64,000 nucleotides of DNA from the NCBI GenBank assembly GCA_028752905.1, contig JAQNBH010000011.1:19790909-19854908 (forward strand). Direction: 5' to 3'. Of this stretch, positions 20,673 through 34,597 are shown in pieces; positions within the stretch are counted from its first letter, which is position 1, and each line of letters starts with the position of its first letter. Below the pieces are notes generated by a model. The model had not been told where the DNA came from and searched no databases. It saw nothing but the letters and a program-made list of their open reading frames with translations. Source of the DNA: Cladorhizidae sp. MBARI D1340-BT2. Its lineage: Eukaryota > Porifera > Demospongiae > Poecilosclerida > Cladorhizidae. Made by a program: the position numbers and the translations under genes.

Positions 20673-22960
20673 CCATGAACTCTGGTGTGCATCAAGCCAT
20701 GAATTCTGGACTGCATCTAGCCATGAACTTTGGTGTGCATCAAGCCATGAACTCTGGTGGGTATCAAGCCAAGAACTCTGGTGTGTAGCAAGCCATTAAC
20801 TCTGACGTGCAGCAAGCCTTGAACTCTGGCATGCATCAAGCGATAAACTCTGGTGTGTATCAAGCTATGAACTCTGTTGTGTAACAAGACATGAACTCTG
20901 GTGTGTATCAATCATGAGCTCTGTTTCAAGCCATGAACTCTGGTGTATCAAGCTATGAACTCTGGTGTGTGTCAAGCCATGAACTCTGGTGTGCATCCAG
21001 CCATGAAGTCTGGTGTGTATCACGCTATTAACTCTGGTGTGCATCAATCCATGAACTCTGGTGTGCATCAAGCCATGAAATCTGGTGTGCAGCAAGCGAT
21101 GAACTCTATGAACTGTGGTGTGCATCAAGCCATGAATTCTGGTGTGTATCGAACTATGAACTCTGGTGTGTATCAAGCCTTGTACTCTGGTGTGCATCAT
21201 GCCAAGAACTCTGGTGTGCATCAAGCCATGAACTCGGGTGTGCTTCTAACCATAAACTCTGATGTGCATCAAGCTATGAACTCGGTTGTGCATCAAGCCA
21301 TGACTTCGGGTGGGCAGCAAGCGATGAACTCTATGAACTCTGGTGTGCATCAAGCCATGAACTATGGTGTGTATCAAGACATGAATTCTGGTGTCAGTAA
21401 CCATGAACTCCATATCAAGCTATGCACTCTGGTGTGTATCAAGCCATGAACTCTGGTGGATATAAAGACATGAACTCTGGTCTGTATCAAGCTATTAACT
21501 CTGTGGTGTAGCAAAACATGAACTCTGGTGTGCAGTAAGTCTCATGAACTCTGGTGTGTAGCAGTTATGAACTCTGTATTAAGCCATGAACTCTGGTGTG
21601 TGTCAAGCCATGAACTCTGGTGTGCATCAAGCCAATGAACTTTGGTGTGCATCAAGCCATGAACTATGGTGTGCATCAAGCCATGAACAACTCTGTTGTA
21701 TATCAAGCCATGAACTCTGGCATGCATCAACCCATGAACTCTGTTGTGCATCAAGCCATGAACTCTGGTGTGCATCAAGCCATGAACTTTGGTTTGCATC
21801 AAGCCATGAACTCTGGTGTGTAGCAAGCCATGAACTCTGACGTGCAGCAAGCCATGAACTCTGGCATGTATCAAGCCATGAACTCTGGTGTTTCAAGCCA
21901 TGAAATCTGGTGTGTAGCAAGACATGAACTCTGGTGTGCATCAAGCCCTGAACTCGGGTGTGCAACATGCCATGAACTCTAGTTTGCATCAAGCCATGAA
22001 CACATGTGTACATCAAGCTATGAACACTGGAATGCAGCAACCTATGAACTCTGATGTATATCAAGCTATGAAATCTGGTGTGTAGCAAGACATGAACTCT
22101 GGTGTGCAGCAAGCCATAAACTCTGGTATGCTTCAAGCCATGAAATTTGGTGTGCATCAAGCCAAGAACTCTGGTGGGTATGAAGCTATGAACTCTGGTG
22201 TGTAGCAAGCCATGAACTCTGGCGTGCAGCACGCCATTAACTTTGGCATGCATCAAGCCATGAACTCAGGTGTGTATCAAGCTATGAACTCTGGGGGTGT
22301 AGTAAAACATGAACTCCGGTGTGTAGCAAGAAATGAACTCTGGTGTGTAGCAGTCATGAACTCTGTATCAAGCTGTTGTCTCAAGCCATGAACTCGGGTG
22401 TGTGTCAAGCCATGAACTCTGGTGTGCATCAATCCATGAAATAAAGTGTGCATCAAGCCATGAACTCTGTTGCACATCAAGCCATGCACTCTGGTATGCA
22501 TCAAGCCATGAACTCTGGTGTGCATCAACAATGAACTCTGGTGTGCATCAAGCCATGAACTTTGGTGTTCATCAAGCCATGAATTCTGGTGGGTATCAAG
22601 CCAAGAACTCTGGTGTGTAGCAAGCCATGAACTCAGACTTGCAGCAAGCCATGAACTCTGGCATGCATCAAGCCATATACTCTGGTGTGTATCAAGCTAT
22701 GAACTCTTGTGTGTAACAAGACATGAACTCTGGTCTGTAGCAGTCATGAACTCTTTATCAAGCCATGAACTATGGTGTATCAAGCCATGAACTCTGGTGT
22801 GTGTCAAGCCATCATATCTGGTGTGCATCAAGCCATGAACTCTGGTATGTATCAAACTATTAACTCTGGTATGTAGCAAGACATGAACTCTGGTATGTAT
22901 CGAGCTATGAACTCTGGGGTGTAGCAAAACATGAACTCTGGTGTGTAGCAAGACATGAAC
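20673..22960. repeat. Satellite segment with short-monomer block and HOR marker 22,369
   Basis: 20,673 to about 21,065 matches 9,078-9,470. The short-monomer block follows at 20,943-21,449 (9-bp partial monomers near 21,095 and 21,325). A block with the HOR marker at 22,369 comes next and includes a divergent ATGAAATAAAGTGTGC monomer near 22,436. The whole order recurs in 25.5-27.4 kb at +4,578, changing to +4,482 where 96 bp (four monomers) are missing from the later copy. Confidence 0.8.
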
Positions 22961-25046
22961 TCTGGTGTGTAGCAGTCACGAACTCTGTATCATGCCATAA
23001 ACTCTGGTGTCTCAAGCCATGAACTCTGGTGTTTGTCAAGCCATGAACTCTGGTTGGTATCAAGCCATGAACTCTGGTGTGTAGCAAGCCATGAACTCTG
23101 AAGTGCAGCAAGCCATGAAGTCTGGCATGCATCAAGCAATAAACTCTGGTGTGTATCAAGCTATGAACTCTGGTGGTTAGCAAGTCATGAACTCTGGTGT
23201 GTACCAGTCATGAACTCTGTATCAAGCCATGAACTCTGGTGGTTAGCAAGTCATGAACTCTGGTGTGTACCAGTCATGAACTCTGTATCAAGCCATGAAC
23301 TCTGGTGTATCAAGCTATGAACTCTGGTGTGGGTGAAGCCATGAACTCTGGTGTGCATCAAGCCATGAACTCTATTGTGTATCAAGCTATTAACTCTGGT
23401 TTGCATCAACCCATGAACTCTGGTGTGCACCAAGCCATTAACTATGATGTGCATAATGCCATGAACTCTGGTGTGTAGCAAGCCATAAACTGCGTGCATC
23501 AAGCCATTAACTCTGTTGTGTATCAAGCTATGCATTCTGGTGTGTAGCAGTCATGAACTCTGTATCAAGCCATGAACTCTGGTGTGCAGCAAACCATGAA
23601 CCCTGGTGTGTTAAGCCATGTACTCTGGTGTGTACCAAGCCATGAACTCTGGTATGCATCAAGCCATGAACACATGTGTACATCAAGCTATGAACACTGG
23701 AATGCAGCAAGCTATGAACTCTGATGTGTATTAAGCTATGAAATATGAAATCTGGTGTGTAGCAAGACATGAACTCTGGTGTGCAGCAAGCCATAAACTC
23801 TGGTATGCTTCAAGCCATGAAATTTGGTGTGCATCAAGCCAAAAACTCTGGTGGGTATGAAGCTATGAACTCTGGTGTGTAGCAAGCCATGAACTCTGGC
23901 ATGCATCAAGCCATGAACTCAGGTGTGTAGCAAGAAATGAACTCTGGTGTGTAGCAGTCATGAACTCTGTTTCAAGCTGTTGTCTCAAGCCATGAACTCT
24001 GGTGTGTGTCAAGCCATGAACTCTGGTATGCATCAATCCATGAACTCTGGTGTGCATCAAGCCATGAACTCTGTTGCACATCAACCATGCACTCTGGTGT
24101 GCATCAAGCCATGAACTCTGGTGTGCATCAACAATGAACTCAGGTGTGCATCAAGCCGTGAACTTTGGTGTTCATCAAGCCATGAATTCTGGTGGGTATC
24201 AAGCCAAGAACTCTGGTGTGTAGCAAGCCATGAACTCTGACTTGCAGCAAGCCATGAACTCTGGCATGCATCAAGCCATATACTCTGGTGTGTATCAAGC
24301 TATGAACTCTTGTGTGTAACAAGACATGAACTCTGGTCTGTAGCAGTCATGAACTCTTTATCAAGCCATGAACTATGGTCTATCAAGCCATGAACTCTTT
24401 ATCAAGCCATGAACTATGGTCTATCAAGCCATGAACTCTGGTGTGTGTCAAGCCATCATATCTGGTGTGCATCAAGCCATGAACTCTGGTGTGTGTCAAG
24501 CCATCATATCTGGTGTGCATCAAGCCATGAACTCTGGTATGTTTCAAGCTATTAACTCTGGTATGTAGCAAGACATGAACTCTGATATGTATCGAGCTAT
24601 GTACTCTGGGGTGTAGCAAAACATGAACTCTGGTGTGTAGCAAGACATGAACTCTGGTGTGTAGCAGTCACGAACTCTGTATCATGCCATAAACTCTGGT
24701 GTCTCAAGCCATGAACTCTGGTGTTTGTCAAGCCATGAACTCTGGTGTGCATCAAGCCATGAACTATGGTGTGCATCAAGCCATGAACAACTCTGGTGTA
24801 CATCAAGCCATGAACTCTGGCATGCATCAACCCATGAACTCTGGTCTTCATCAAGCCATGAACTTTGGTGTGCATCAAGCCATGAACTCTGGTGGGTATC
24901 AAGCCAAGAACTCTGGTGTGTAGCAAGCCATTAACTCTGACGTGCAGCAAGCCTTGAACTCTGGCATGCATCAAGCGATAAACTCTGGTGTGTATCAAGC
25001 TATTAACTCTGGTGTCTAACAAGACATGAACTCTGGTGTGTATCAA
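22961..25046. repeat. HOR-A copy (marker 23,973) and following block
   Basis: Carries the full HOR-A order with the marker at 23,973. The GTACCAGTC cassette is duplicated (23,201 and 23,262), an extra ATGAAATATGAAATC slip occurs near 23,738, and two GCCATCATATCTGG dimers lie at 24,452 and 24,500. The string CTTTATCAAGCCATGAAC is duplicated in tandem at about 24,357-24,420. Confidence 0.78.
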
Positions 25047-27138
25047 TCATGAAATCTGTTTCAAGCCATGAACTCTGATGTATCAAGCCATGAACTCTGG
25101 TGTGTGTCAAGTCATGAACTCTGGTGTGCATCCAGCCATGAAGTCTGGTGTGTATCACGCTATTAACTCTGGTGTGCATCAATCCATGAACTCTGGTGGG
25201 TATCAAGCCATGAACTATGGTGTGTAGCAAGCCATGAATTCTGAAGTGCAGCAAGCCATGAAGTTTGGCATGCATCAAGCAATAAACTCTGGTGTGTATC
25301 AAGCTATGAACTTTGGTGGTTAGGAAGTCATGAACTCTGGTGTGTACCAGTCATGAACTCTGTATCAAGCCATGAACTCAGGTGTATCAAGCTATGAACT
25401 CTGGTGTGGGTCAAGCCATGAACTCTGGTGTGCATCAAGCCATAAACTCTGGTGTGTATCAAGCTATGAACTCTGTTGTGTAACAAGACATAAACTCTGG
25501 TGTGTAGCAATCATGGAACTCTGTTTCAAGCCATGAACTCTGGTGTGTGTCAAGCCATGAACTCTGGTGTGCATCCAGCCATGAACTCTGGTATGTATCA
25601 AGCTATTAACTCTGGTGTGCATCAATCCATGAACTCTGGTGTGCATCAATCCATGAACTCTGGTGTGCATCAAGCCATGAAATCTGGTGTGCAGCAAGCG
25701 ATGAACTCTATGAACTCTGGTGTGCATCAAGCCATGAATTCTGGTGTGTATCGAACTATGAACTCTGGTGTGCATCAAGCCATGAACTCTGGTGTGCATA
25801 AAGCCATGAACTCAGGTGTGCTTCTAACCATAAACTCTGATGTGCATCAAGCTATGAACTCGGTTGTGCATCAAGCCATGACTTCGGGTGGGCAGCAAGC
25901 GATGAACTCTATGAACTCTGGTGTGCATCAAGCCATGAACTATGGTGTGTATCAAGACATGAATTCTGGTGTCAGTAACCATGAACTCCATATCAAGCTA
26001 TGCACTCTGGTGTGTATCAAGCCATGAACTCTGGTGGATATCAAGATATGAACTCTGGTCTGTATCAAGCTATTAACTCTGTGGTGTAGCAAAACATGAA
26101 CTCTGGTGTGTAGCAAGTCTCATGAACTCTGGTGTGTAGCAGTCATGAACTCTGTATTAAGCCATGAACTCTGGTGTGTGTCAAGCCATGAACTCTGGTG
26201 TGCATCAAGCCAATGAACTTTGGTGTGCATCAAGCCATGAACTCTGGTGTGCATCAAGCCATGAACTTTGGTTTGCATCAAGCCATGAACTCTGGTGTGT
26301 AGCAAGCGATGAACTCTGACGTACAGCAAGCCATGAACTCCGGCATGTATCAAGCCATGAACTCTGGTGTTTCAAGCCATGAAATCTGGTGTGTAGCAAT
26401 ACATGAACTCTGGTATGCATCAAGCCATGAACTCGGGTGTGCAACAAGCCATGAACTCTAGTTTGCATCAAGCCATGAACACATGTGTACATCAAGCTGC
26501 TATGAACACTGGAATGCAGCAACCTATGAACTCTGATGTATATCAAGCTATGAAATCTAGTGTGTAGCAAGACATGAACTCTGGTGTGCAGCAAGCCATA
26601 AACTGTGGTATGCTTCAAGCCATGAAATTGTGTGTGCATCAAGCCAAGAACTCTGGTGGGTATGAAGCTATGAACTCTGGTGTGTAGCAAGCCATGAACT
26701 CTGGCGTGCAGCACGCCATTAACTTTGGCATGCATCAAGCCATGAACTCAAGTGTGTATCAAGCTATGAACTCTGGGGGTGTAGTAAAACATGAACTCTG
26801 GTGTGTAGCAAGAAATGAACTCTGGTGTGTAGCAGTCATGAACTCTGTATCAAGCTGTTGTCTCAAGCCATGAACTCGGGTGTGTGTCAAGCCATGAACT
26901 CTGGTGTGCATCAATCCATGAAATAAAGTGTGCATCAAGCCATGAACTCTGTTGCACATCAAGCCATGCACTCTGGTGTGCATCAAGCCATGAACTCTGG
27001 TGTGCATCAACAATGAACTCTGGTGTGCATCAAGCCGTGAACTTTGGTGTTCATCAAGCCATGAATTCTGGTGGGTATCAAGCCAAGAACTCTGGTGTGT
27101 AGCAAGCCATGAACTCAGACTTGCAGCAAGCCATGAAG
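25047..27138. repeat. Satellite segment with HOR marker 26,851; far copy near 63 kb
   Basis: 25,190-25,780 matches 63,007-63,597 at a constant offset of 37,817. The match includes a rare single-base insertion (ATCATGGAACTC) at about 25,511 and 63,328. The rest parallels 20.9-22.9 kb. The marker CAAGCTGTTGTCTC lies at 26,851. Confidence 0.8.
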
Positions 27139-30100
27139 TCTGGCATGCATCAAGCCATATACTCTGGTGTGTATCAAGCTATGAACTCTTGTGTGTAACA
27201 AGACATGAACTCTGGTCTGTAGCAGTCATGAACTCTTTATCAAGCCATGAACTATGGTGTATCAAGCCATGAACTCTGGTGTGTGTCAAGCCATCATATC
27301 TGGTGTGCATCAAGCCATGAACTCTGGTATGTATCAAGCTATTAACTGTGGTATGTAGCAAGACATGAACTCTGTTATGTATCGAGCTATGAACTCTGGG
27401 GTGTAGCAAAACATGAACTCTGGTGTGTAGCAAGACATGAACTCTGGTGTGTAGCAGTCATGAACTCTGTATCATGCCATAAACTCTGGTGTCTCAAGCC
27501 ATGAACTCTGGTGTTTGTCAAGCCATGAACTCTGGTGTGCATCAAGCCACGAACTATGGCGTGCATCAAGCCATGAACAACTCTGGTGTACATCAAGCCA
27601 TGAACTCTGGCATGCATCAACCCATGAACTCTGGTGTGCATCAAGCCATGAATTCTGGTCTGCATCAAGCCATGAACTTTGGTGTGCATCAAGCCATGAA
27701 CTCTGGTGTGTATCAAGCCAAGAACACTGGTGTGTAGCAAGCCATTAACTCTGACGTGCAGCAAGCCTTGAACTCTGGCATGCATCAAGCGATAAACTCT
27801 GGTGTGTATCAAGCTATGAACTCTGGTGTGTAACAAGACATGAACTCTTGTGTGTATCAATCATGAACTCTGTTTCAAGCCATGAACTCTGGTGTATCAA
27901 GCCATGAACTCTGGTGTGTGTCAAGCCATGAACTCGGTTGTGCATCCAGCCATGAAGTCTGGTTTGTATCACGCTATTAACTCAGGTGTGCATCAATCCA
28001 TGAACTCTGGTGTGCATCAAGCCATGAAATCTGGTGTGCAGCAAGCGATGAACTCTATGAACTGTGGTGTGCATCATGCCATGAATTCTGGTGTGTATCG
28101 AACTATGAACTCTGGTATGTATCAAGTCTTGCACTCTGGTGTGCATCATGCCAAGAACTCTGGTGTGCATCAAGCCATGAACTCTGGTGTGCATAAAGCC
28201 ATGAACTCGGGTGTGCTTCTAACCATAAACTCTGATGTGCATCAAGCTATGAACTCGGTTGTGCATCAAGCCATGTCTTCGGGTGGGCAGCAAGCGATGA
28301 ACTCTATGAACTCTGGTGTGCATCAAGCCATGAACTATGGTGTGTATCAAGACATGAATTCTGGTGTCAGTAACCATGAACTCCATATCAAGCTATGCAC
28401 TCTGGTGTGTATCAAGCCATGAACCCTGGTGGATATCAAGATATGAACTCTGGTCTGTATCAAGCTATTAACTCTGTGGTGTAGCAAAACATGAACTCTG
28501 GTGTGTAGCAAGTCTCATGAACTCTGGTGTGTAGCAGTCATGAACTCTGTATTAAGCCATGAACTCTGGTGTATGTCAAGCCATGAACTCTGGTGTGCAT
28601 CAAGCCAATGAACTTTGGTGTGCATCAAGCCATGAACTATGGTGTGCATCAAGCCATGAACTTTGGTTTGCATCAAGCCATGAACTCTGGTGTGTAGTAA
28701 GCCATGAACTCTGACGTGCAGCAAGCCATGAACTCTGGCACGTATCAAGCCATGAACTCTGGTGTTTCAAGCCATGGAATCTGGTCTGTAGCAAGACATG
28801 AACTCTGGTGTGCATCAAGCCATGAACTCGGGTGTGCAACAAGCCATGAACTCTAGTTTGCATCAAGCCATGAACACATGTGTACATCAAGCTATGAACA
28901 CTGGAATGCAGCAACCTATGAACCCTGATGTATATCAAGCTATGAAATCTGGTGTGTATCAAGACATGAACTCTGGTGTGCAGCAAGCCATAAACTCTGG
29001 TATGCTTCAAGCCATGAAATTTGGTGTGCATCAAGCCAAGAACTCTGTTAGGTATGAAGCTAAGAACTCTGGTGTGTAGCAAGGCATGAACTCGGTCGTG
29101 CAGCAAGCCATTAACTTTGGTATGCATCAAGCCATGAACTCAGGTGTGTATCAAGCTATGAACTCTGGGGTGTAGTAAAACATGAACTCTGGTGTGCATC
29201 AAGGCATGAACTCGGATGTGTATCAAGCTATGAACTCTGGTGTGTAGCAAGACATGCACTCTGGTGTATATCAGTCATGAACTCTGTATCAAGCCATGAA
29301 CTCTGGTGTCTTATGCCATGAATTCTGGAGTGTGTCAAGCAATGAACTCTTGTGTGCATCAAGCCAAGAACAACTCTAGTGTACATCAAGTCTTGTACTC
29401 TGGTGTGCATCAACCCATGAACTCTCATGTGCATCAAGCCATGAACTATGGTGTGCATCAAGCCATGAACTTTGGTTTGCATCAAGCCATGAACTCTGGT
29501 GGGTATCAAGCCATGAACTATGGTGTGGGTCAAGCCATGAACTCTGGTTTGCATCAATCCATGAACTCTAGTGTGTATCAAGCTATTAACTATGGTATGC
29601 ATCAACCCAATAACTCTGGTGTGCATCAAGCCATGAACTATGGTGTGCATAATGCCATGAACTCTGGTGTGTAGCAAGCCATAAACTGCGTGCATCAAGC
29701 CATTAACTCTGGTGTGTATCAAGCTATGAATTCTGGTGTGTAGCAGTCATGAACTCTGTATCAAGCCATGAACTCTGGTGTGCAGCAAACCATGAACCCT
29801 GGTGTGTTAAGCTATGTACTCTGGTGTGTACCAAGCCATGAACTCTGGTATGCATCAAGCCATGAACTCTGGTATGCAACAAGCCATGAAATCTAATGTG
29901 CATCAAGCCATGAACACATGTGTACATCAAGCTATGAACACTGGAATGCAGCAAGCTATGAACTCTGATGTGTATCAAGCTATGAAATCTGGTGTGTAGC
30001 AAGACATGAACTCTGGTGTGCAGCAAGCCATGAAATCTGGTATGCTTCAAGCCATGAAATTTGGTGTGCATCAAGCCAAGAACTCTGGTGGGTATGAAGC

Positions 30101-30273
30101 TATGAACTCTAGTGTGTAGCAAGCCATGAACTCTGGCGTGCAGCGAGCCATTAACTTTGGCATGCATCAAGCCATGAACTCAAGTGTGTATCAAGCTATG
30201 AACTCTGGGGTGTAGTAAATCATGAACTCTGGTGTACATCAAGGCATGAACTCGGATGTGTATCAAGCTATGA
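27139..30273. repeat. 3.1-kb dispersed duplication, copy 1
   Basis: Matches 34,598-37,715 at offset +7,459 up to the short-monomer block (about 28,120) and +7,442 afterwards, so the later copy lacks 17 bp near 35,570. The segment includes a 27-bp monomer (ATGAACAACTCTGG or ATGAACAACTCTAG) and the short-monomer block at 27,892-28,422. The left breakpoint is sharp: homology starts at 27,139/34,598. Confidence 0.82.
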
Positions 30274-33200
30274 AATCTGGTGTGTAGCAAGACATGAACT
30301 CTGGTGTGCAGAAAGCCATAAACTCTGGTATGCTTCAAGCCATGAAATTTGGTGTGCATCAAGCCAAGAACTCTGGTGGGTATGAAGCTATGAACTCTGG
30401 TGTGTAGCAAGCCATGAACTCTGGCGTGCAGCACGCCATTAACTTTGGCATGCATCAAGCCATGAACTCAGGTGTGTATCAAGCTATGAACTCTGGGGGT
30501 GTAGTAAAACATGAACTCTGGTGTGTAGCAAGAAATGAACTCTGGTGTGTAGCAGTCATGAACTCTGTATCAAGCTGTTGTCTCAAGCCATGAACTCGGG
30601 TGTGTGTCAATCCATGAACTCTGGTGTGCATCAATCCATGAAATAAACTGTGCATCAAGCCATGAACTCTGTTGCATATCAAGCCATGCACTCTGGTGTG
30701 CATCAAGCCATGAACTCTGGTGTGCATCAACAATGAACTCTGGTGTGCATCAAGCCGTGAACTTTGGTGCTCATCAAGCCATGAATTCTGGTGGGTATCA
30801 AGCCAAGAACTCTGGTGTGTAGCAAGCCATGAACTCAGACTTGCAGCAAGCCATGAACTCTCGCATGCATCAAGCCATATACTCTGGTGTGTATCAAGCT
30901 ATGAACTCTTGTGTGTAACAAGACATGAACTCTGGTCTGTAGCAGTCATGAACTCTTTATCAAGCCATGAACTATGGTGTATCAAGCCATGAACTCTGGT
31001 GTGTGTCAAGCCATCATATCTGGTGTGCATCAAGCCATGAACTCTGGTATGTATCAAGCTATTAACTCTGGTATGTAGCAAGACATGAACTCTGGTATGT
31101 ATCGAGCTATGAACTCTGGGGTGTAGCAAAACATGAACTCTGGTGTGTAGCAAGACATGAACACTGGTGTGTAGCAGTCACGAACTCTGTATCATGCCAT
31201 AAACTCTGGTGTCTCAAGCCATGAACTCTGGTGTTTGTCAAGCCATGAACTCTGGTGGGTATCAAGCCATGAACTCTGGTGTGTAGCAAGCCATGAACTC
31301 TGAAGTGCAGCAAGCCATGAAGTCTGGCATGCATCAAGCAATAAACTCTGGTGTGTATCAAGCTATGAACTCTGGTGGTTAGCAAGTCATGAACTCTGGT
31401 GTGTACCAGTCATGAACTCTGTATCAAGCCATGAACTCTGGTGTATCAAGCTAGGAACTCTGGTATGGGTCAAGCCATGAACTCTGGTGTGCATCAAGCC
31501 ATGAACTCTATTGTGTATCAAGCTATTAACTCTGGTTTGCATCAACCCATGAACTCTGGTGTGCACCAAGCCATTAACTATGATGTGCATAATGCCATGA
31601 ACTCTGGTGTGTAACAAGCCATAAACTGCGTGCATCAAGCCATTAACTCTGTTGTGTATCAAGCTATGCATTCTGGTGTGTAGCAGTCATGAACTCTGTA
31701 TCAAGCCATGAACTCTGGTGTGCAGCAAACCATGAACCCTGGTGTGTTAAGCCATGTACTCTGGTGTGTACCAAGCCATGAACTCTGGTATGCATCAAGC
31801 CATGAACACATGTGTACATCAAGCTATGAACACTGGAATGCAGCAAGCTATGAACTCTGATGTGTATTAAGCTATGAAATCTGGTGTGTAGCAAGACATG
31901 AACTCTGGTGTGCAGCAAGCCATAAACTCTGGTATGCTTCAAGCCATGAAATTTGGTGTGCATCAAGCCAAGAACTCTGGTGGGTATGAAGCTATGAACT
32001 CTGGTGTGTAGCAAGCCATGAACTCTGGCATGCAGCAAGCCATTAACTTTGGCATGCATCAAGCCATGAACTCAGGTGTGTAGCAAGAAATGAACTCTGG
32101 TGTGTAGCAGTCATGAACTCTGTATCAAGCTGTTGTCTCAAGCCATGAACTCTGGTGTGTCTCAAGCCATGAACTCTGGTATGCATCAATCCATGAACTC
32201 TGGTGTGCATCAAGCCATGAACTCTGTTGCACATCAAGCCATGCACTCTGGTGTGCATCAAGCCATGAACTCTGGTGTGCATCAACAATGAACTCTGGTG
32301 TGCATCAAGCCGTGAACTTTGGTGTTCATCAAGCCATGAATTCTGGTGGGTATCAAGCCAAGAACTCGGGTGTGTAGCAAGCCATAAACTCTGACTTGCA
32401 GCAAGCCATGAACTCTGGCATGCATCAAGCCATATACTCTGGTGTGTATCAAGCTATGAAATCTTGTGTGTAACAAGACATGAACTCTGGTCTGTAGCAG
32501 TCATGAACTCTTTATCAAGCCATGAACTATGGTCTATCAAGCCATGAACTCTGGTGTGTGTCAAGCCATCATATCTGGTGTGCATCAAGCCATGAACTCT
32601 GGTGTGTGTCAAGCCATCATATCTGGTTTGCATCAAGCCATGAACTCTGGTATGTATCAAGCTATTAACTCTGGTATGTAGCAAGACATGAACTCTGGTA
32701 TGTATCGAGCTATGTACTCTGGGGTGTAGCAAAACATGAACTCTGGTGTGTAGCAAGACATGAACTCTGGTGTGTAGCAGTCACGAACTCTGTATCATGC
32801 CATAAACTCTGGTGTCTCAAGCCATGAACTCTGGTGTTTGTCAAGCCATGAACTCTGGTGTGCATCAAGCCATGAACTATGGTGTGCATTAAGCCATGAA
32901 CAACTCTGGTGTACATCAAGCCATGAACTCTGGCATGCATCAACCCATGAACTCTGGTGTGCATCAAGCCATGAATTCTGGTCTGCATCAAGCCATGAAC
33001 TTTGGTGTGCATCAAGCCATGAACTCTGGTGGGTATCAAGCCAAGAACTCTGGTGTGTAGCAAGCCATTAACTCTGACGTGCAGCAAGCCTTGAACTCTG
33101 GCATGCATCAAGCGATAAACTCTGGTGTATATCAAGCCATGAACTCTGTTGCACATCAAGCCATGCACTCTGGTGTGCATCAAGCCATGAACTCTGGTGT

Positions 33201-34597
33201 GCATCAACAATGAACTCTGGTGTGCATCAAGCCGTGAACTTTGGTGTTCATCAAGCCATGAATTCTGGTGGGTATCAAGCCAAGAACTCGGGTGTGTAGC
33301 AAGCCATGAACTCTGACTTGCAGCAAGCCATGAACTCTGGCATGCATCAAGCCATATACTCTGGTGTGTATCAAGCTATGAACTCTTGTGTGTAACAAGA
33401 CATGAACTCTGGTCTGTAGCAGTCATGAACTCTTTATCAAGCCATGAACTATGGTCTATCAAGCCATGAACTCTGGTGTGTGTCAAGCCATCATATCTGG
33501 TGTGCATCAAGCCATGAACTCTGGTGTGTGTCAAGCCATCATATCTGGTTTGCATCAAGCCATGAACTCTGGTATGTATCAAGCTATTAACTCTGGTATG
33601 TAGCAAGACATGAACTCTGGTATGTATCGAGCTATGTACTCTGGGGTGTAGCAAAACATGAACTCTGGTGTGTAGCAAGACATGAACTCTGGTGTGTAGC
33701 AGTCACGAACTCTGTATCATGCCATAAACTCTGGTGTCTCAAGCCATGAACTCTGGTGTTTGTCAAGCCATGAACTCTGGTGTGCATCAAGCCATGAACT
33801 ATGGTGTGCATCAAGCCATGAACAACTCTGGTGTACATCAAGCCATGAACTCTGGCATGCATCAACCCATGAACTCTGGTGTGCATCAAGCCATGAATTC
33901 TGGTCTGCATCAAGCCATGAACTTTGGTGTGCATCAAGCCATGAACTCTGGTGGGTATCAAGCCAAGAACTCTGGTGTGTAGCAAGCCATTAAATCTGAC
34001 GTGCAGCAAGCCTTGAACTCTGGCATGCATCAAGCGATAAACTCTGGTGTATATCAAGCTATGAACTCTGGTCTGTAACAAGACATGAACTCTGGTGTGT
34101 ATCAATCATGAACTCTGTTTCAAGCCATGAACTCTGGTGTATCAAGCCATGAACTCTGGTGTCTGTCAAGCCATGAACTCTGGTGTGCATCCAGCCATGA
34201 AGTCTGGTGTGTATCACGCTATTAACTCTGGTGTGCATCAATCCATGAAGTCTGGTGTGCATCAAGCCATGAAATCTGGTGTGCAGCAAGCGATGAACTC
34301 TATGAACTGTGGTGTGCATCAAGCCATGAATTCTGGTGTGTATCGAACTATGAACTCTGGTGTGCATCAAGCCATGAACTCTGGTGTGCATAAATCCATG
34401 AACTCAGGTGTGCTTCTAACCATAAACTCTGATGTGCATCAAGCTATGAACTCGGTTTTGCATCAAGCCATGACTTCGGGTGGGCAGCAAGTGATGAACT
34501 CTATGAACTCTGGTGTGCATCAAGCCATGAACTATGGTGTGTATCAAGACATGAATTCTGGTATCAGTAACCATGAACTCCATATCAAGCTATGCAC
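30274..34597. repeat. HOR-A cluster (markers 30,571 and 32,126) with a 922-bp tandem duplication
   Basis: 30,479-31,153 repeats 26,759-27,433 at +3,720. A full HOR-A copy follows from 31,387. 32,211-33,132 is duplicated in tandem as 33,133-34,054 (offset 922), starting at the CTCTGTTGCACATC monomer. The second copy therefore lacks its own CAAGCTGTTGTCTC marker. 922 is neither a multiple of 24 nor of 3. A short-monomer block closes the segment at 34,137-34,600. Confidence 0.82.
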
